From the NCBI RefSeq assembly GCF_030936135.1, contig NC_082603.1, forward strand, positions 26,750,880-26,814,879: a stretch of DNA of 64,000 nucleotides. The letters are read 5' to 3'. This document shows, piece after piece, positions 1 through 11,059 of this stretch (its first letter is position 1; every line of letters starts with the position of its first letter). The position numbers were made by a program, and so were the translations under genes. Under the pieces are notes generated by a model that saw nothing but the letters and a program-made list of their open reading frames with translations, was not told the DNA's origin and made no database searches. The DNA comes from Gavia stellata. Its lineage: Eukaryota > Chordata > Aves > Gaviiformes > Gaviidae.

Positions 1-1544
1 ACCCCAACACCAACTTGCCTGTGGCAGATCAGGACTGGATCCGCCACGGCTCTCTTAGACCTACGCTTCCCTGCCTGAGCCCTGAGGGGAGCAGAAGTGC
101 TACAAATGTCTGCAGAAAAAGTAAAGCGAGAATAAAAACACATACAGACACAAACAGGGGAATAAGTGATCCTGGGAAATAATCTGGTCGGTGAATTTTT
201 ACTTGGACTGTAGAATAAAACCACAAGGAAATGCTTAAAATAAAGGGCTGAAGAATCTTTTCCAAAAGGCTGGGTGGCTTTTACATTTAAAAAGGAAGGG
301 AGGAGGATGATACAACCTGGTCAAGATCACCTACTTGCCTCTGTGGAAAAAAGCTTTCGTCCCGCTCTGCTATTGGAAATACTTTCAATGAAGTTACAAA
401 GTTGAAGGTTGTGATTTTTACTCCGCTGCGGGATATGTGGAGGGATCTGCCACTGCGTTTAATGGCGTAGACATCGCCGCCTGTCTTCTCAGGACATGGA
501 CATCTAGCTACGTATAAGGCTGGGATCTGGCTACAAAAGCCCCCCCAGTTTGTCCAGCCTACCCTGATGCAGCAGCTCCCTTACCTGCTCTGGGCCGGGC
601 TCTCCATGATCGGGCATCTGGCTTAGAGGTGATGCTTAGCAGCAACGGGTGAGGACGGTGTGAAAGCCCATGGCTCTTTTGGTGCCGATAAAGCAGCTAG
701 CAGCCCCCCAGCTCTGGTATTGGCATATGCCATGGATGGGGGGCTGCGGTTCAGCCCAGCCAGGTCTGGAGTGCAGGATGAGACCTGAAGAGGTTTTCCC
801 TGAAACCCAGAAGGGCTCTCTGAGTCCGGTGTCTTCATTCAGCTTCAGCCGTGGGCTGAGCCCCCCTGCAGCGATAGAGAGACCCCCGCTTGCCCCATCC
901 GTCCCCAAAGTGCCACCCCTGTCCCTCATCCCTTGCCCATCTCACGGGAGGTACCTGCGGGCAGCCCCGAGCTCTGAGGACCGTTTTCCTCTCTCCCAGG
1001 GGAAAAGAAAAAAACTTTTCCCAGGATTTCCTTACCCAGGACGTCTCACTAGGCTGCAAAGTAACTAAACGGGGGGGTTGGTTTCGGGGAGAAACCCCCG
1101 GCTGCTGCCGCCGCTGCGTCCCGCCGCCGCCTCTGAGCGCTTTTCCCAGGGAAAAAAGACAACGAAATCCACGCGGTGGGGGGGTCCCGGCGGGAGGTTA
1201 CCTGCTCTGCTGCTGGGGGCTGGCTGCGGCACCAAACTCGCCCGGGTCTGGTCCTCGGGACTCATTTTGTTTAGTTTTTCTCCCGGGAGGAAACACGGGT
1301 TAAAAGGAAAGCAAAGCGCCACGGAGAATGGCCCGGAGCGGAGCCGGCCGCCGCGCTGGCACCCGGGACCCCCGGGGGAGGGACCCCTCGGGGGCATAGC
1401 TGCGAAATAAAACCTCGGGGAGAGGCTGGGGGATTTAGCCGTGGGACTCGGGACCCCTCCCCAGGGGCCTCCTCCTCCTCCCGCCGGGGGAGAGGGGCCG
1501 GGGCGGGCCGGGCACCGCACGCCCCTCCGGGGGGGCGGCCGCCC
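1..1544. other. FOXE3 upstream flank
   Basis: No gene is visible. The first 900 bases are of ordinary composition. From about 940 the sequence becomes strongly GC- and CpG-rich and runs without a break into the FOXE3 promoter and coding exon, so this is the upstream shoulder of a CpG island. Open frames here have no recognisable domain. CMPK1, the neighbour upstream of FOXE3 in human, is not seen and would be expected outside the window. Confidence 0.6.
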
Positions 1545-2880
1545 TATATATTGCAAAGCGGCTCGGGACCGACCTCCCCATCGCCGGGAGCTGCCGCGGC
1601 GCCTGGCCCCCCTCCCCTTCCCCTCCCTCTCCCCCCTTCCCCTCCCCTCGGGGGGGCTCTTTCTCCCGCCGCCGCCCCCCCCATCCTCCGAGGAGGAGGA
1701 AGGCGAGGGCCGTATATGAACGCGGCCGGATTCCCCTGCCTGCGAGGCATGTGCACGCTGCCGGCCACCAGCCCCGCCGCCGCGGCCAGCCCCGGCTCCC
1801 CCGGGCCGCCCCGGGGGTCTCCCCCCGCCGGCCAGGCGCCGCCGGTGAAGCCGGAGCCGCGGGGCGGTGGGGGCAGCCCGCAGCCGCCGCCGCCCCCCGA
1901 GGAGCCGCCGCCCCCCGCCGGGGGCCGCCGGAGGAAGCGGCCGGTGCAGCGGGGCAAACCCCCCTACTCCTACATCGCCCTCATCGCCATGGCCATCGCC
2001 AACGCCGCCGAGAGGAAGCTCACCTTGGGGGGCATCTACAAGTTCATCACCGAGCGCTTCCCCTTCTACCGGGAGAACCCCAAGAAGTGGCAGAACAGCA
2101 TCCGCCACAACCTCACCCTCAACGACTGCTTCGTCAAGATCCCCCGGGAGCCCGGCCATCCCGGCAAGGGCAACTACTGGACGCTGGACCCAGCCGCCGA
2201 GGACATGTTCGACAACGGGAGCTTCCTGCGCCGAAGGAAGCGCTTCAAGCGCACCGACATCACCACCTACCCTGGCTACATGCAAAACTCCAGCGCCTTC
2301 ACGCCCCCACCCACAGGCCGCCCCACGGCACCAACAGCACCCTACCCCAACACCCTCTGCTCGCCTGGCTATGGCCCCCAGCTCTCCAGCACTGTCTTCC
2401 ACCCCTACGCGGCCGGGGCAGCACCGCCGGCACAGCATCCCAGGATGTTCAGCATTGACAGCCTCATCAGCGGGCAGCAGGCCCTGCAGCCCTCGCCGCC
2501 CGCTGAGCTGGGCCACCCATCGCTGGGCTTGCCCGGGGCCGAGCTGGCTCCCACCTGCTCCGCTGGCAGCTCCGAGCCTCCCTGCTTCCAGGCGCAGCCC
2601 GTCAGCCCCAGCTTGTTGGGCCGAGCGGGCCCCAACACCCTGGCTTACCCTTATGCCGCCTCGCCCCCTCACCTGCCCGTGGCGCAGGGCAGCTACTCGC
2701 CCGGCAGCCCGCAGCTCTACGGGGCTCCCAACAGACTGGCCCTGCCGGCCATGCGGCCCCCTGCCTGTGCCGAGCATGGCGAGCAGCTCCTGGGGCTCTC
2801 CGCATCTCCCCTTGGCCAGTTTGGCTCCAGCAACGCCTACATGAGGCAGCCCAATTTCCCCACTAGCCTGGAGCGGTACA
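940..2880. other. CpG island over FOXE3
   Basis: The stretch is visibly dense in CG dinucleotides and in C/G runs and covers the TATA box, 5' UTR and the coding exon. CpG islands covering entire single-exon developmental regulators are typical of Polycomb-regulated vertebrate genes. That regulatory reading is inferred; the composition is seen directly. Boundaries are approximate. Confidence 0.75.
1545..1551 (+). promoter_or_regulatory. FOXE3: TATA box of FOXE3
   Basis: A TATATAT sequence stands alone in very GC-rich surroundings, about 165 bases upstream of the FOXE3 start codon. With usual spacing, transcription would begin near 1575, giving a 5' UTR of roughly 140 bases with no upstream ATG that I can see. 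The start site itself is inferred. Confidence 0.6.
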
Positions 2881-2885
2881 TGTGA
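1716..2885 (+). CDS. FOXE3: Forkhead box E3 transcription factor
   Basis: A complete 389-residue forkhead protein in one uninterrupted exon; known FOXE3 orthologues act in the nucleus in lens and anterior-segment development. The forkhead domain spans about residues 81-179, opening with [10 protein letters not shown] and ending with RRRKRFKR; the [15 protein letters not shown] recognition-helix region has the T typical of FOXE. Upstream are Pro/Gly-rich sequence, a VKPE SUMO-type site at 44-47 and a basic GRRRKR stretch. Downstream, MFSIDSLI (244-251) is an EH1-like Groucho-binding motif. The C-terminus (YMRQPNF, then LERYM) matches mammalian FOXE3 endings (YLRQP, LERYL). The segment after the forkhead ([10 protein letters not shown]) resembles FOXE1 instead, so FOXE1 was considered; the linked FOXD2 and the tail favour FOXE3. 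It is longer than human FOXE3 (319 residues). I chose the first ATG after the TATA box; it has a T at -3, and Met12 is an alternative start. Confidence 0.93.
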   Translation: MNAAGFPCLRGMCTLPATSPAAAASPGSPGPPRGSPPAGQAPPVKPEPRGGGGSPQPPPPPEEPPPPAGGRRRKRPVQRGKPPYSYIALIAMAIANAAERKLTLGGIYKFITERFPFYRENPKKWQNSIRHNLTLNDCFVKIPREPGHPGKGNYWTLDPAAEDMFDNGSFLRRRKRFKRTDITTYPGYMQNSSAFTPPPTGRPTAPTAPYPNTLCSPGYGPQLSSTVFHPYAAGAAPPAQHPRMFSIDSLISGQQALQPSPPAELGHPSLGLPGAELAPTCSAGSSEPPCFQAQPVSPSLLGRAGPNTLAYPYAASPPHLPVAQGSYSPGSPQLYGAPNRLALPAMRPPACAEHGEQLLGLSASPLGQFGSSNAYMRQPNFPTSLERYM

Positions 2886-3550
2886 TGGGGTTGGCGGGGG
2901 CTTGGCTGGACATCCCCAGGATCCCACAAGCATCTCCGGACATGTGGACTTCTCCCTACCGTGGGGATCAGCTGGGGTGGGGTCGGGGGTCCCCAGCCTC
3001 TGGCTGTGTGCGGACACACACCTTGCGGGGGGCCTAACTCCTCTCTTTCTCAGCTGCTTTTTAACTGGAGGCAAGGTGATCTATTTTTCTGCCCCATCCC
3101 CTCCTGGAAAAGGTGCCCTCCGGCTGCATCTGCCAGGCAGGGCTCCCCACGGCTGTGGGGTTGTCCCTTCTGCACAGCCCGACAGGGATGCCGACTGCGG
3201 CAGGGCACCCTGAGCACCCCGGGGCACCCCCGGGATGAGGAGGAGCACACCCAGGAGGTGGGTGCCTGGTGTAACGTGCAGGAATGCAGAGAGCAGGAAC
3301 TGTCTTGCAAATGGGCTTTTTCCTCTCTTCCCTGGGTGCCTCCTCTGTAACTGGAATGAGAGTTACCCAAAAAAACCCAACCCACTAAACCAATTCACTG
3401 GATTTTAAATGAGTATTTAAGATGTTTATAATTTCCTTCGTCTGTAGGGAAAAAAAACCCTCACCCTGACTACTTCTTTTTACTATTTTTAAAAAATAAC
3501 TTCTATTGTTAGAAAGGACTTTTTTAAAATAAAGCTTTTTCTTCCAACAT
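2886..3550 (+). other. FOXE3: FOXE3 3' UTR
   Basis: About 650 bases lie between the stop codon and the first good poly(A) signal. Composition changes from GC-rich to AT-rich from about 3360, with several T runs and AT-rich stretches near 3400-3530 that could carry mRNA-stability elements. The extent is inferred from the poly(A) signal. Confidence 0.65.
3528..3533 (+). terminator. FOXE3: FOXE3 poly(A) signal
   Basis: A canonical AATAAA about 640 bases after the FOXE3 stop, followed by a T-rich stretch (GCTTTTTCTT) and, shortly after, a TGTCCAGTG sequence that can serve as a GU-rich downstream element. It is the first AATAAA after the gene. Confidence 0.7.
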
Positions 3551-4784
3551 GTCCAGTGCTGCCGTTCCTCCGGCTCCGGCCAGACCTTGGCGAGAGGAAA
3601 TTATCAGTCTTGTAACCGGTGGGAGACAGACTCGTGCTGCTGTTGTGACACTGCCATGTCTTACGTTTTTAGTGACACTTTCTAAACTGTCTATTTTATT
3701 ACGATCTTTTAAAAAGCAAATGGTAACTAACTACTGCTGAGCCATGCAAACGCTGCAATAAGTTCTCCGTCACCTGCAAGGTTTGCCCACGCAGCTCTTA
3801 CTGGACTCGATGGTTTCCACTTGTGTAGCAGGGAATGTGTCTTCCCTTTGAGGAATCCCTTGCAGGTGAAATTCTGGCTTAGCACATCAAACTAGGAGAT
3901 CGTAGCTTCCCTTCCTACAAAATCAATTAAAATTCCAATCTGTTCACTGGTCGGGCTGGTGCTCCTTATTTACAGGACTGCCAGCCAGACCGTCTTGCCA
4001 GGTTTGAAGGCAGAATTCCCCACACCCGTATTTAGCTCTTTTTGTTTAAACATCCTGTGGGTAAAAGTGACAGGCTAGGATTTCTCTCCTGTTTTTCGGG
4101 AGTATCCTCTCAAGCAAAGCAGTTTCTCATAGTGCCTATTGCACCTTCCTCCTGCTTAAGGAGGAGTTGGATGTCAGTTGAGCTTTGGTGCAAAACTGAG
4201 CAGCTCATTCCCGGCTGCTGGCCGTGACCGAAAGCTGGGTGTACAGAAATGTCCAGGCGGGTACCCAAGGAGTCAGCTTTTGCACACAGCTTGGGAGCTT
4301 GTGGCTTTTCCTTCTTTTATCCCATGTCCTCGTAGAAACTGAGAATGGGGTTAGTATGAGAGTGGAGGGAAGAAAATGCTTTTTTCCTCTGGGCCTCCAT
4401 AAAATTGGGGTTTTAGCTGTCTCTAAAAACTGGCCCAGCTCTGGTCTGCTGCCTTCGGCTGAGCCACTGGGCTCTGGGTCTCCTCCCTGGTCCCTCCAGC
4501 TGCCCCTTTTCAGCTTTCACACTGCTCCCAGCAGCAGCTTCTGTGCTTTTCCCTTAGTGACAGCCCTGCTCAGAAAGCGTGTTGTGAAAAAACTTATCCC
4601 TTAAAATACTTTTGCTCTCTGTAGAAAGTATCAATAGACAGAGATTTTTTATCTAATGGAAGTTTGCAAAGTGCCATTCCTTTAGGTAACATACTGTGCC
4701 TATAGTGGACTGGGGGGATGCTGAAATAGTTGTTTGTAAGGACAGTCAGTAGAAAGGACACTTGTCGTAGCTCACATTCATTCC

Positions 4785-4800
4785 CAGGGCCTGATCCTGC
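4785..4800. repeat. Possible end of palindromic MITE-like repeat
   Basis: The sequence GGGCCTGATCCTGC closely matches the terminal sequence expected for the palindromic element at 9441-9558 (complement of its GCAGGATCGGGGCC-like end). Only this end is recognisable; the remainder, if present, has decayed. Confidence 0.3.
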
Positions 4801-5699
4801 AATGTTTTTCAAACAAAAGCACTTTTGAAGACTCGCCTAAGTATCCAGGGGGTCAGAGCCAGACACACGCCCGAAGCGCTGGGTCTGCCAGCTTCCCTAC
4901 AGCATCGCTGGGCACCAGGCTGGGACTCTGCTGGGTTTGCACCACGAGTGGGAGGGTGTCTGAGGCAGGGGAGAACTGACTACCAGGGTAAAAGGAGAAC
5001 GATGTTGGGTGGAGGGGGTGGGCAGGAGATGCTGTGGTTCTGCCCAGGTGGGATGCACCAGGAAGAGGTGGCCAAGCCAGGACATCTCACACTGGGCTGA
5101 TCCCGCTCCTCCCCAGTCACCTTGGAGCCCTGCAGGTGGGGGGACCTGGTGTGGGAAGGGTTTTTCCAAGTTCCTGGCATCTCTGGGTGTTAGCTCAAGT
5201 GCTGGTGGAGCCAGGGGGGCTCAGGGTCCCTGAAGGGCTGGGCTGTGGCTTGCTCCTGTTTCCCAGCCGCCTGCACCCTCCTGCCACGGGCTCTCTGGAG
5301 AGCAGCACCCAGTTCCAGATCTAGGGGGGGTCTTCAGGAGACCCATCCCACCCCCGTGCCTGTGCAAGAGGGGTCTCTTCAGCCAAAGGGGCTCTGGCGT
5401 GAAGCAAGAGCCACCACAGTGGCCTGGATCCCTGAAAACCTGGCTTGGAGAGAGCGGACAACCCCAGCCTGGTGTGTCAGGACAAACCCTGGTGTGCAGC
5501 ATTGGGTTGCACATCTTCCCAGGGCTCCATATCTCCCCATCTGCCGGACAGCCCCAGCCCAGAGACCCCTGCAAGTGGCAATAAGCCACCCTCACCACGG
5601 GCCTTATGCTGCCAAACAAGCTGGAAAGCACAGGGAGCAAAGCCCTTTTCTTCTATAGATAGAAGAAACCCCTTCTCCTATAGATATTAATCCTCACAT

Positions 5700-6130
5700 G
5701 CACAAACCTCTGGCACTTGTATTGTGATTGTCATTAAATTAATGCCTTAAGAGTGTCTTCCTGGTTAACTTAATGTATCCCAACTAGGCTTTTAAGCTTT
5801 CATTTCAAAGCTTTGTTTACAGTTAGGGTGAATCTAGCAAATGAGTAGGATTAAAGTGTCATGTAAAGCATGAGCCTTGCTGGGACAGAGTAGTTTTAAG
5901 CTTTGTAAAGTTTATACCTGTGCCCTTCATCTGTTTTAGTGTCTTTTCAATCTCCCTGTTTAGTGAATAAGAAGGATTTGAATGAAACAGGAGTAATTAT
6001 CACCCAGATTTCAGTTGTGAAACCAAGTCTCCTTTGAAATCCTCCCCTCTTTATTTAGCAATACCCAAGGAGTTTAGGGAATATTAAGTACAGACAATCA
6101 TAACTATCTCAATCTTGATCACACAAAAGC
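5700..6130. promoter_or_regulatory. AT-rich candidate enhancer block
   Basis: An AT-rich, non-repetitive segment between GC-richer flanks. It holds a homeodomain-type cluster (CATTAAATTAATG at 5732-5744) and several AAGCTTT/CTTTGT stretches compatible with SOX/TCF sites. Such blocks in the flanks of forkhead genes are often conserved enhancers, but conservation was not tested. Confidence 0.3.
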
Positions 6131-6539
6131 CAGAGGCAAAACTTTCTTTGCTCTCCAAGACTGTGGAATGAACATCATCCTTCAGTGTGGTGGTGAGAGG
6201 TCCTCTGGACATCCCACAGTGGGGAGAGCCCCGTCTTGAGCCTGCGAGATGCAGAGCGGGGCTTGGAGTTGATCCCGAGCACCAAAGAGTTTTGGGTGGC
6301 GATCTGGGCTATTGCCAAGACAGTCTGACTTCTCAAGGAACAGCCCTTTGAAAAGCAGGCTGAATTCAGATCTCTCAGGCTGCACTTTCAGAAACAAATA
6401 ACCAAAATAAGCTGACACTTTGAAAAATATGTTTGTTTTCCTCTGGGAAACACTGGCTGCCCAGGGAGGACTGACCGAGCTGCAATGTCTGTGTGCGTAT
6501 GACAGCATTCTGCATGGTTCATGAGTGTACTACCTTCCT

Positions 6540-6740
6540 ACTGCTTCCCCGCAGGTTAAAACAAGCAATAAGAAACGCTCTTTCCAGCTGATATTCCCAA
6601 GTTATAAATAGTTTTTTCCATCTGGTTGCAAACAAACACAGCATTAGCTGAAATTTAATCAAAGCACATTTCCTAAAGAACTTGTCGGTCCCTCTGGTAG
6701 TGTTAGATTTTGTCTGGATGCTGCCAGCTGTCCACTGGCA
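6540..6740. promoter_or_regulatory. Candidate enhancer with a forkhead-type site
   Basis: An AT-rich unique block containing GCAAACAAACACA at 6628-6640, a good match to the forkhead core (RTAAAYA/GTTTGTTTGC). Homeodomain-like AGCATTAGCTG and a TTTAATCA sequence follow within about 25 bases. A forkhead site beside two forkhead genes would fit auto- or cross-regulation; this is inference only. Confidence 0.3.
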
Positions 6741-9097
6741 GTCCCAGTGTTGGAAATTTTATACCGTAACTAGCTTTTATTCTCTGCAATGCTTTGCCCT
6801 TTGCAAATGCACAGCTTGAAGACAGTCAGCGGTGTCTCTTTGAGGTCAAGATTGAGTTGATGAAGTCAGCTGGTGATGGGGAGGTGGGCAGTGGGTACAG
6901 TGGGACCAGCTGAGATTGGCTTTGCCAGCTGATAATGAGTTTCTAACAAATTAGTGTCTGGGAGTCAGCACCGCCCGAGCACTGAGCTACATTTCGGGGT
7001 ATCGGGGGATCTGCCACCGCCTCTGCTACGTTATATTTGGGTCCTTCATATTCGGGCAGGAGCGGGTGATGCAGCCGCTGTGTTTGAATAGGGCCAGAGC
7101 AACACTGCCCTCCGCCGCTTTACCCCACGGGTGTAGCGCCCGGCGCGGGGGGTGGCAGGGGGGAGGTGGCCCGGGGGCCAGCCGCCGTGTTCAAGCCAAC
7201 ACTGACCTCCAGTGGAAAGCCCTGGGAAGCCGCTCCCGGCCCCCACCACGGGCCCAGGGACCGGGGGGGGCCTCAGCATGTACCGGCAGCATCCCAGCCT
7301 TTGGGTCCGTCCCGGTCCCGGCTGCGTGGGGAAGGGCAGGACATGGTGGACGCTTGGGGTATGGTCAAGATGAGAATGAGAACGGGGTGAGGCTCCTTCC
7401 GGGAGGGTCGTTATTAAACACGGTGGGCTGGATGCAACCTCCAGGCTGGGAAATCCCTGAAACACCAATTACGGACTCTAGGAAGACTTCAGAGAGGAAG
7501 GATTTCTCTGGCCATACCCTCTTTTACCCTTCTCCTAAGCAGCCGCTGCAGGCCACCGCTGGGGCCAGGATACAGGGCTGGGCGGTGCTGGCTGTCCCCC
7601 TGCAGCTCTTCTCCCTAGAGTGAAAACAGAGAAACAAGTGGAAGCACAGCGAGAATCTGGGCCCTTGATCGAAGGTGAGGGGGCAGTGGTGAAGGAGCAC
7701 TTGTCTGCAGCAGCCAGCCTCGTTGGCAGCCTGACTTTGTGTTTGAAACGCACTACACGGTGTATGTGAATGGTGGAGCTGGCGGCTGGCCTGACTCTTC
7801 AGCACCCGAGAAGCAAGGCTGCGGTTAGGCAGCAAAGCAGCAGAGCCCGAGCACTGGCAGCGTAACACCTACAATCTCTTGGGAGAGCATCCAAGGTCCA
7901 TTCATTTCACAGTCTTTGTACTGGAACTGCTGAAGTAGTTGCACTGCAACAGTTGGTTTTATGCATGTATTGAATCAACTGTGCCATTCCAACGCCAACA
8001 AGCAGCCCTGGCTCCTGGCACCTCGGGGTGCTCCATGGAGGAAGGATGCACCTGAGCCAGTTACATACATGCCTGGGAAAAGGTCATTTTCCATTTGCAT
8101 CGGTTCTGCCAAGTCAAAGGAAGCAGTGTACGACAACTGCAGAGAATGGGCCTGGCTGTCTTAGACATTCTGGGTGCTTTCCATCTGCACCACAGACATC
8201 TCTACTCAGTTTTAAAACTCCTTCTGCTAACCGGGTGTTGGAAACCAAACCCAGCCTGTAGATCCATTTTCAGGAGGCTTCAAGCAGCCTAACCTGGCTG
8301 GAGAAAATGGATCTCAAAGAGCACGACATGGTCCAAGCGCATTGCCACTGGCCGTCCTGGCTCTTTGCTCAGAGCAGGCCATGGGTTTCAGCAGAGGAAT
8401 TAATTCACCAGTGCAGGTCAGGCCAACTCAGGTCTTGGTTATACCCTTTTCAGATGCTCCCTACTTGAAAGACAAGAGACTGAGTAATGCTAAGGGGACT
8501 CTCCTGTGCCACACTGTTTTCAGTCTCAAAAAGATGCTTCACATGGAACCATAACTCCTCTGAGCATCCCATCCAGCACTTGTCCACAACAGAGATGTGT
8601 TTGCTGGGGGAAAACAGGAGGCTGCTGAACCAATCTCATCGTTCGGAGTCTTTACCCTCAAGAAATCACAAGTTTTGCATCCCGAAGACATGATTAGGGA
8701 ACATTTTCCTGCCAGACCCCAAATGCATCCCAGAACAAGTACATGTTCCCTACATTGTATGGAGATGGCAAAACTGGCCACTTGGCCAAGGTGCTCCCTT
8801 CGAGTCACCATGGAAGCGATGGAAGTGGAGTATGGTTTTGCCTCCTGCACCGTAGCCAGCACCCACGAGATGGCAGCCAGGTGATACCCTGGCCACGACC
8901 CTGCAGCCCACCGTCAGCTCTTCTGCCCAGACCCCACCAGCCACAGACCCTCTCCAAGCAACATTTACTCCTTGCTGCTTACTTATTGTTAGGTTTTCCG
9001 CAGTGTTGGTTTAAGCCCGTCTCCATCTTCCCCCGGCTCGAAGCCCTTTCTTTCCAGGCTGTCTGCTGCTTGGATTCTCCCCGAGCTGATGCTCACC

Positions 9098-9250
9098 CTC
9101 TAAGTATAATTGCAATACAAAGTAGTTTCAGAATAGCATGCAATAGTGGCTAATTATTTGGAACAATTATACATAACAAAGACAGAGCCAAGCAGCAAGA
9201 GGGCTTAATTGTCTGGCCAAGCATGAAATAGCACAGGATTATCGCTAACA
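9098..9250. promoter_or_regulatory. Homeodomain/SOX-site-rich candidate element
   Basis: An AT-rich block with TATAATTGCAAT, GGCTAATTATTTGG, AACAATTATA, AACAAAGA and CTTAATTG packed within about 110 bases. These are consensus-like homeodomain and SOX/TCF cores. It looks like a compact enhancer, but no alignment or activity data support it. Confidence 0.3.
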
Positions 9251-9440
9251 GGGGGAGGGGAGGCAATGGAGGAGAATTGCCCCATAGAATAGGCAAGAAT
9301 CCAGGCTGCTCGGGAAGGCAAAGTTTATTGAAGAACTTCAAAATTCCCCTTTGAAGCATCTTCTGAGATGCCAGAGAAGACATGAAAAGGATAATGACCC
9401 AGAATATGGGCTTAAGGCACAAATCCCCACGCTGACAGAC

Positions 9441-9558
9441 TCCAGGCCTACAGACGCTTAAGCACATGCTTAAATTTTAAGCACATGAATAGTCCCCTTT
9501 GACGGCTCACGTGCTTAGAGTTAAGCTCAGGCATAAGTGTTTGTAGGATCGGAGCCCA
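9441..9558. repeat. Palindromic MITE-like interspersed repeat
   Basis: The block contains two direct copies of TTAAGCACATG (9458-9468 and 9477-9487), then inverted counterparts (CACGTGCTTA, AGTTAAGCTCAGGC, ATAAGTGTTTG), and ends in TTTGTAGGATCGGAGCCC. The whole folds into an imperfect hairpin, and the left side (AGGCCTACAGACGCTTAAG) is a decayed complement of the right end. This is the architecture of a non-autonomous DNA transposon with long inverted repeats. From memory, near-identical sequences are common in sauropsid genomes, but I cannot name the family. Confidence 0.6.
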
Positions 9559-11059
9559 GATTTTTATTACAACTAGGCTCTTCTCAGTAATGACAGGAAA
9601 TAAGAGACCTATAAAGCACACAAGCTCCTAGGGCGATGCCACAAAGCCCCTCACTCCACGTGAGTGGCCAACGCCTGTGATGAGCCGTGGGGACACCCAT
9701 GCCTTCCCTCCCTCCCATGGAGCAGGGGGAACACCAACTGTGTGGGTGGTGAGAGCAGCATCTCCAAGACATGGGCTAGGAGTTGGGCCTGAGAGCCTAC
9801 TGGTGTGGGGCAGAAGAAGGTGAGGAGGGTGCAAAATGGAAACAGGATCGCTGTTAAAAGCAAAAAGGTGCTGCGGATGTTGCTGGGCTTCAGCCTTGCT
9901 TGGGAGCACCAGTGAGCACCATCTTGGGGAGCTTCTGAGATGGTGGGAAAAGAGGGAATAAGCTTCATTATAAAATGAATAAAATATAAAAAAAACCCTT
10001 GCAGAATACGAGCAAATCAATGCAATAGCAGCTCCTCTCCAAATATTCTTCGCTTAAGCATGCACTTGCTTTTTCTGCCAAATAAGGTTTCTCTCATGTG
10101 AGATCTTCCCTGCTCTTTCTCCACCTCTGAAGGTTTTTTTGCAAGGCTTCCCGTTTTTACAAGACAGCTACCTGCTGAGCAGTAGCACTTGTCCCTCTGC
10201 TTGGACCTAGATCACTGTTTTTCAATTATCTTTAGGGCTGGAAGGATTTGTTTTTATTAGTGGGACAACAACCTTGTGCTGGTGGCTGCGGATGTGCTAT
10301 TCACTGGTAGTGGTAGAAAAAGTGGAAGGTGTGGAATACCAATACCGTGGGCTTCGGTGGGCTGACTCTGACCACAGGGGGTACAAGACCTACGGTACCT
10401 GCTGTCCCACATGCTCCCACATCGCATGTCCCAGACCTACAAACACGCCTGAAGATTTGGATGAGGGTGCCCATGACAGCAGCAGAGTATGAGAGCAGTC
10501 CAACCTGAGAGGTTAGCCGCGAAGGAGATTTTTCCTTAGCAAAAATGAGGGGACATGTGGATCTGCCCCATGGGAGGCCAGACCCCCATCCCCACTGCTG
10601 GGCTGTACCCTGCACACCCATATCAGCCCCCCTGGGGCTCTGCAGGTCTGTGCTGCACAGGGTGGGAGCTGCTGGTGGAGGAGGTGGCTCTGCCACTGCC
10701 TCCCTTAGTACACCTGGGCACTCACCTATGGCTCAGGAATTGGCACCCATAGGTCCAGGACTGCTGCTAGCAGCCACTGGAGGGCATTATATGAGATATA
10801 CAGCCTTCTTATCCTTGACATGTGCAGCCTCCTTACCTTTCTCTTTCTTCTTTACATCCAAATGCCCATACCATGGGGGGGCTGGGCAGCTGACATCACC
10901 TATGGGGAAGGGACAGGCCAGGATGTGCCAGTGTGGGCTGGGATGGCCCTCAAGGGCTCAGGAACCTTCCCGAGCTGCCGCAATGCCTCGGCGCATCGCC
11001 AGCCTGCCATAACGTGCCTGTGCAGCAGCCCGGAGCAGCAGGGCACGGATGGAGGATTT

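Larger units (their letters stand above)
3551..9097. other. Spacer between FOXE3 and FOXD2, proximal part
   Basis: I see no gene here. The sequence is mostly unique with moderate GC. A short GC-rich patch sits at about 7060-7340. AT-rich blocks at 5.7-6.1 and 6.54-6.74 kb are listed separately, as is a repeat-end relic at 4.79 kb. Open frames are short and without recognisable domains. Confidence 0.55.

Noticed and set aside
1551-1715. In-frame extension of FOXE3 upstream of 1716
   Set aside because: It would begin with TTG directly at the TATA box. There is no ATG before 1716 in this frame, and the extra residues are Pro-rich low complexity.
1716-2885. FOXE1 as identity of the first gene
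   Set aside because: Some segments resemble FOXE1, but the C-terminal LERY ending, the YMRQP motif and the adjacent FOXD2 fit FOXE3. FOXE1 has a poly-Ala tract and a different tail in human.
1065-3074. 669-codon open frame on the minus strand over FOXE3
   Set aside because: It is antisense to the FOXE3 exon in CpG-rich DNA; its Gly/Arg/Pro/Ala composition mirrors the codons of the real gene and it has no domain.
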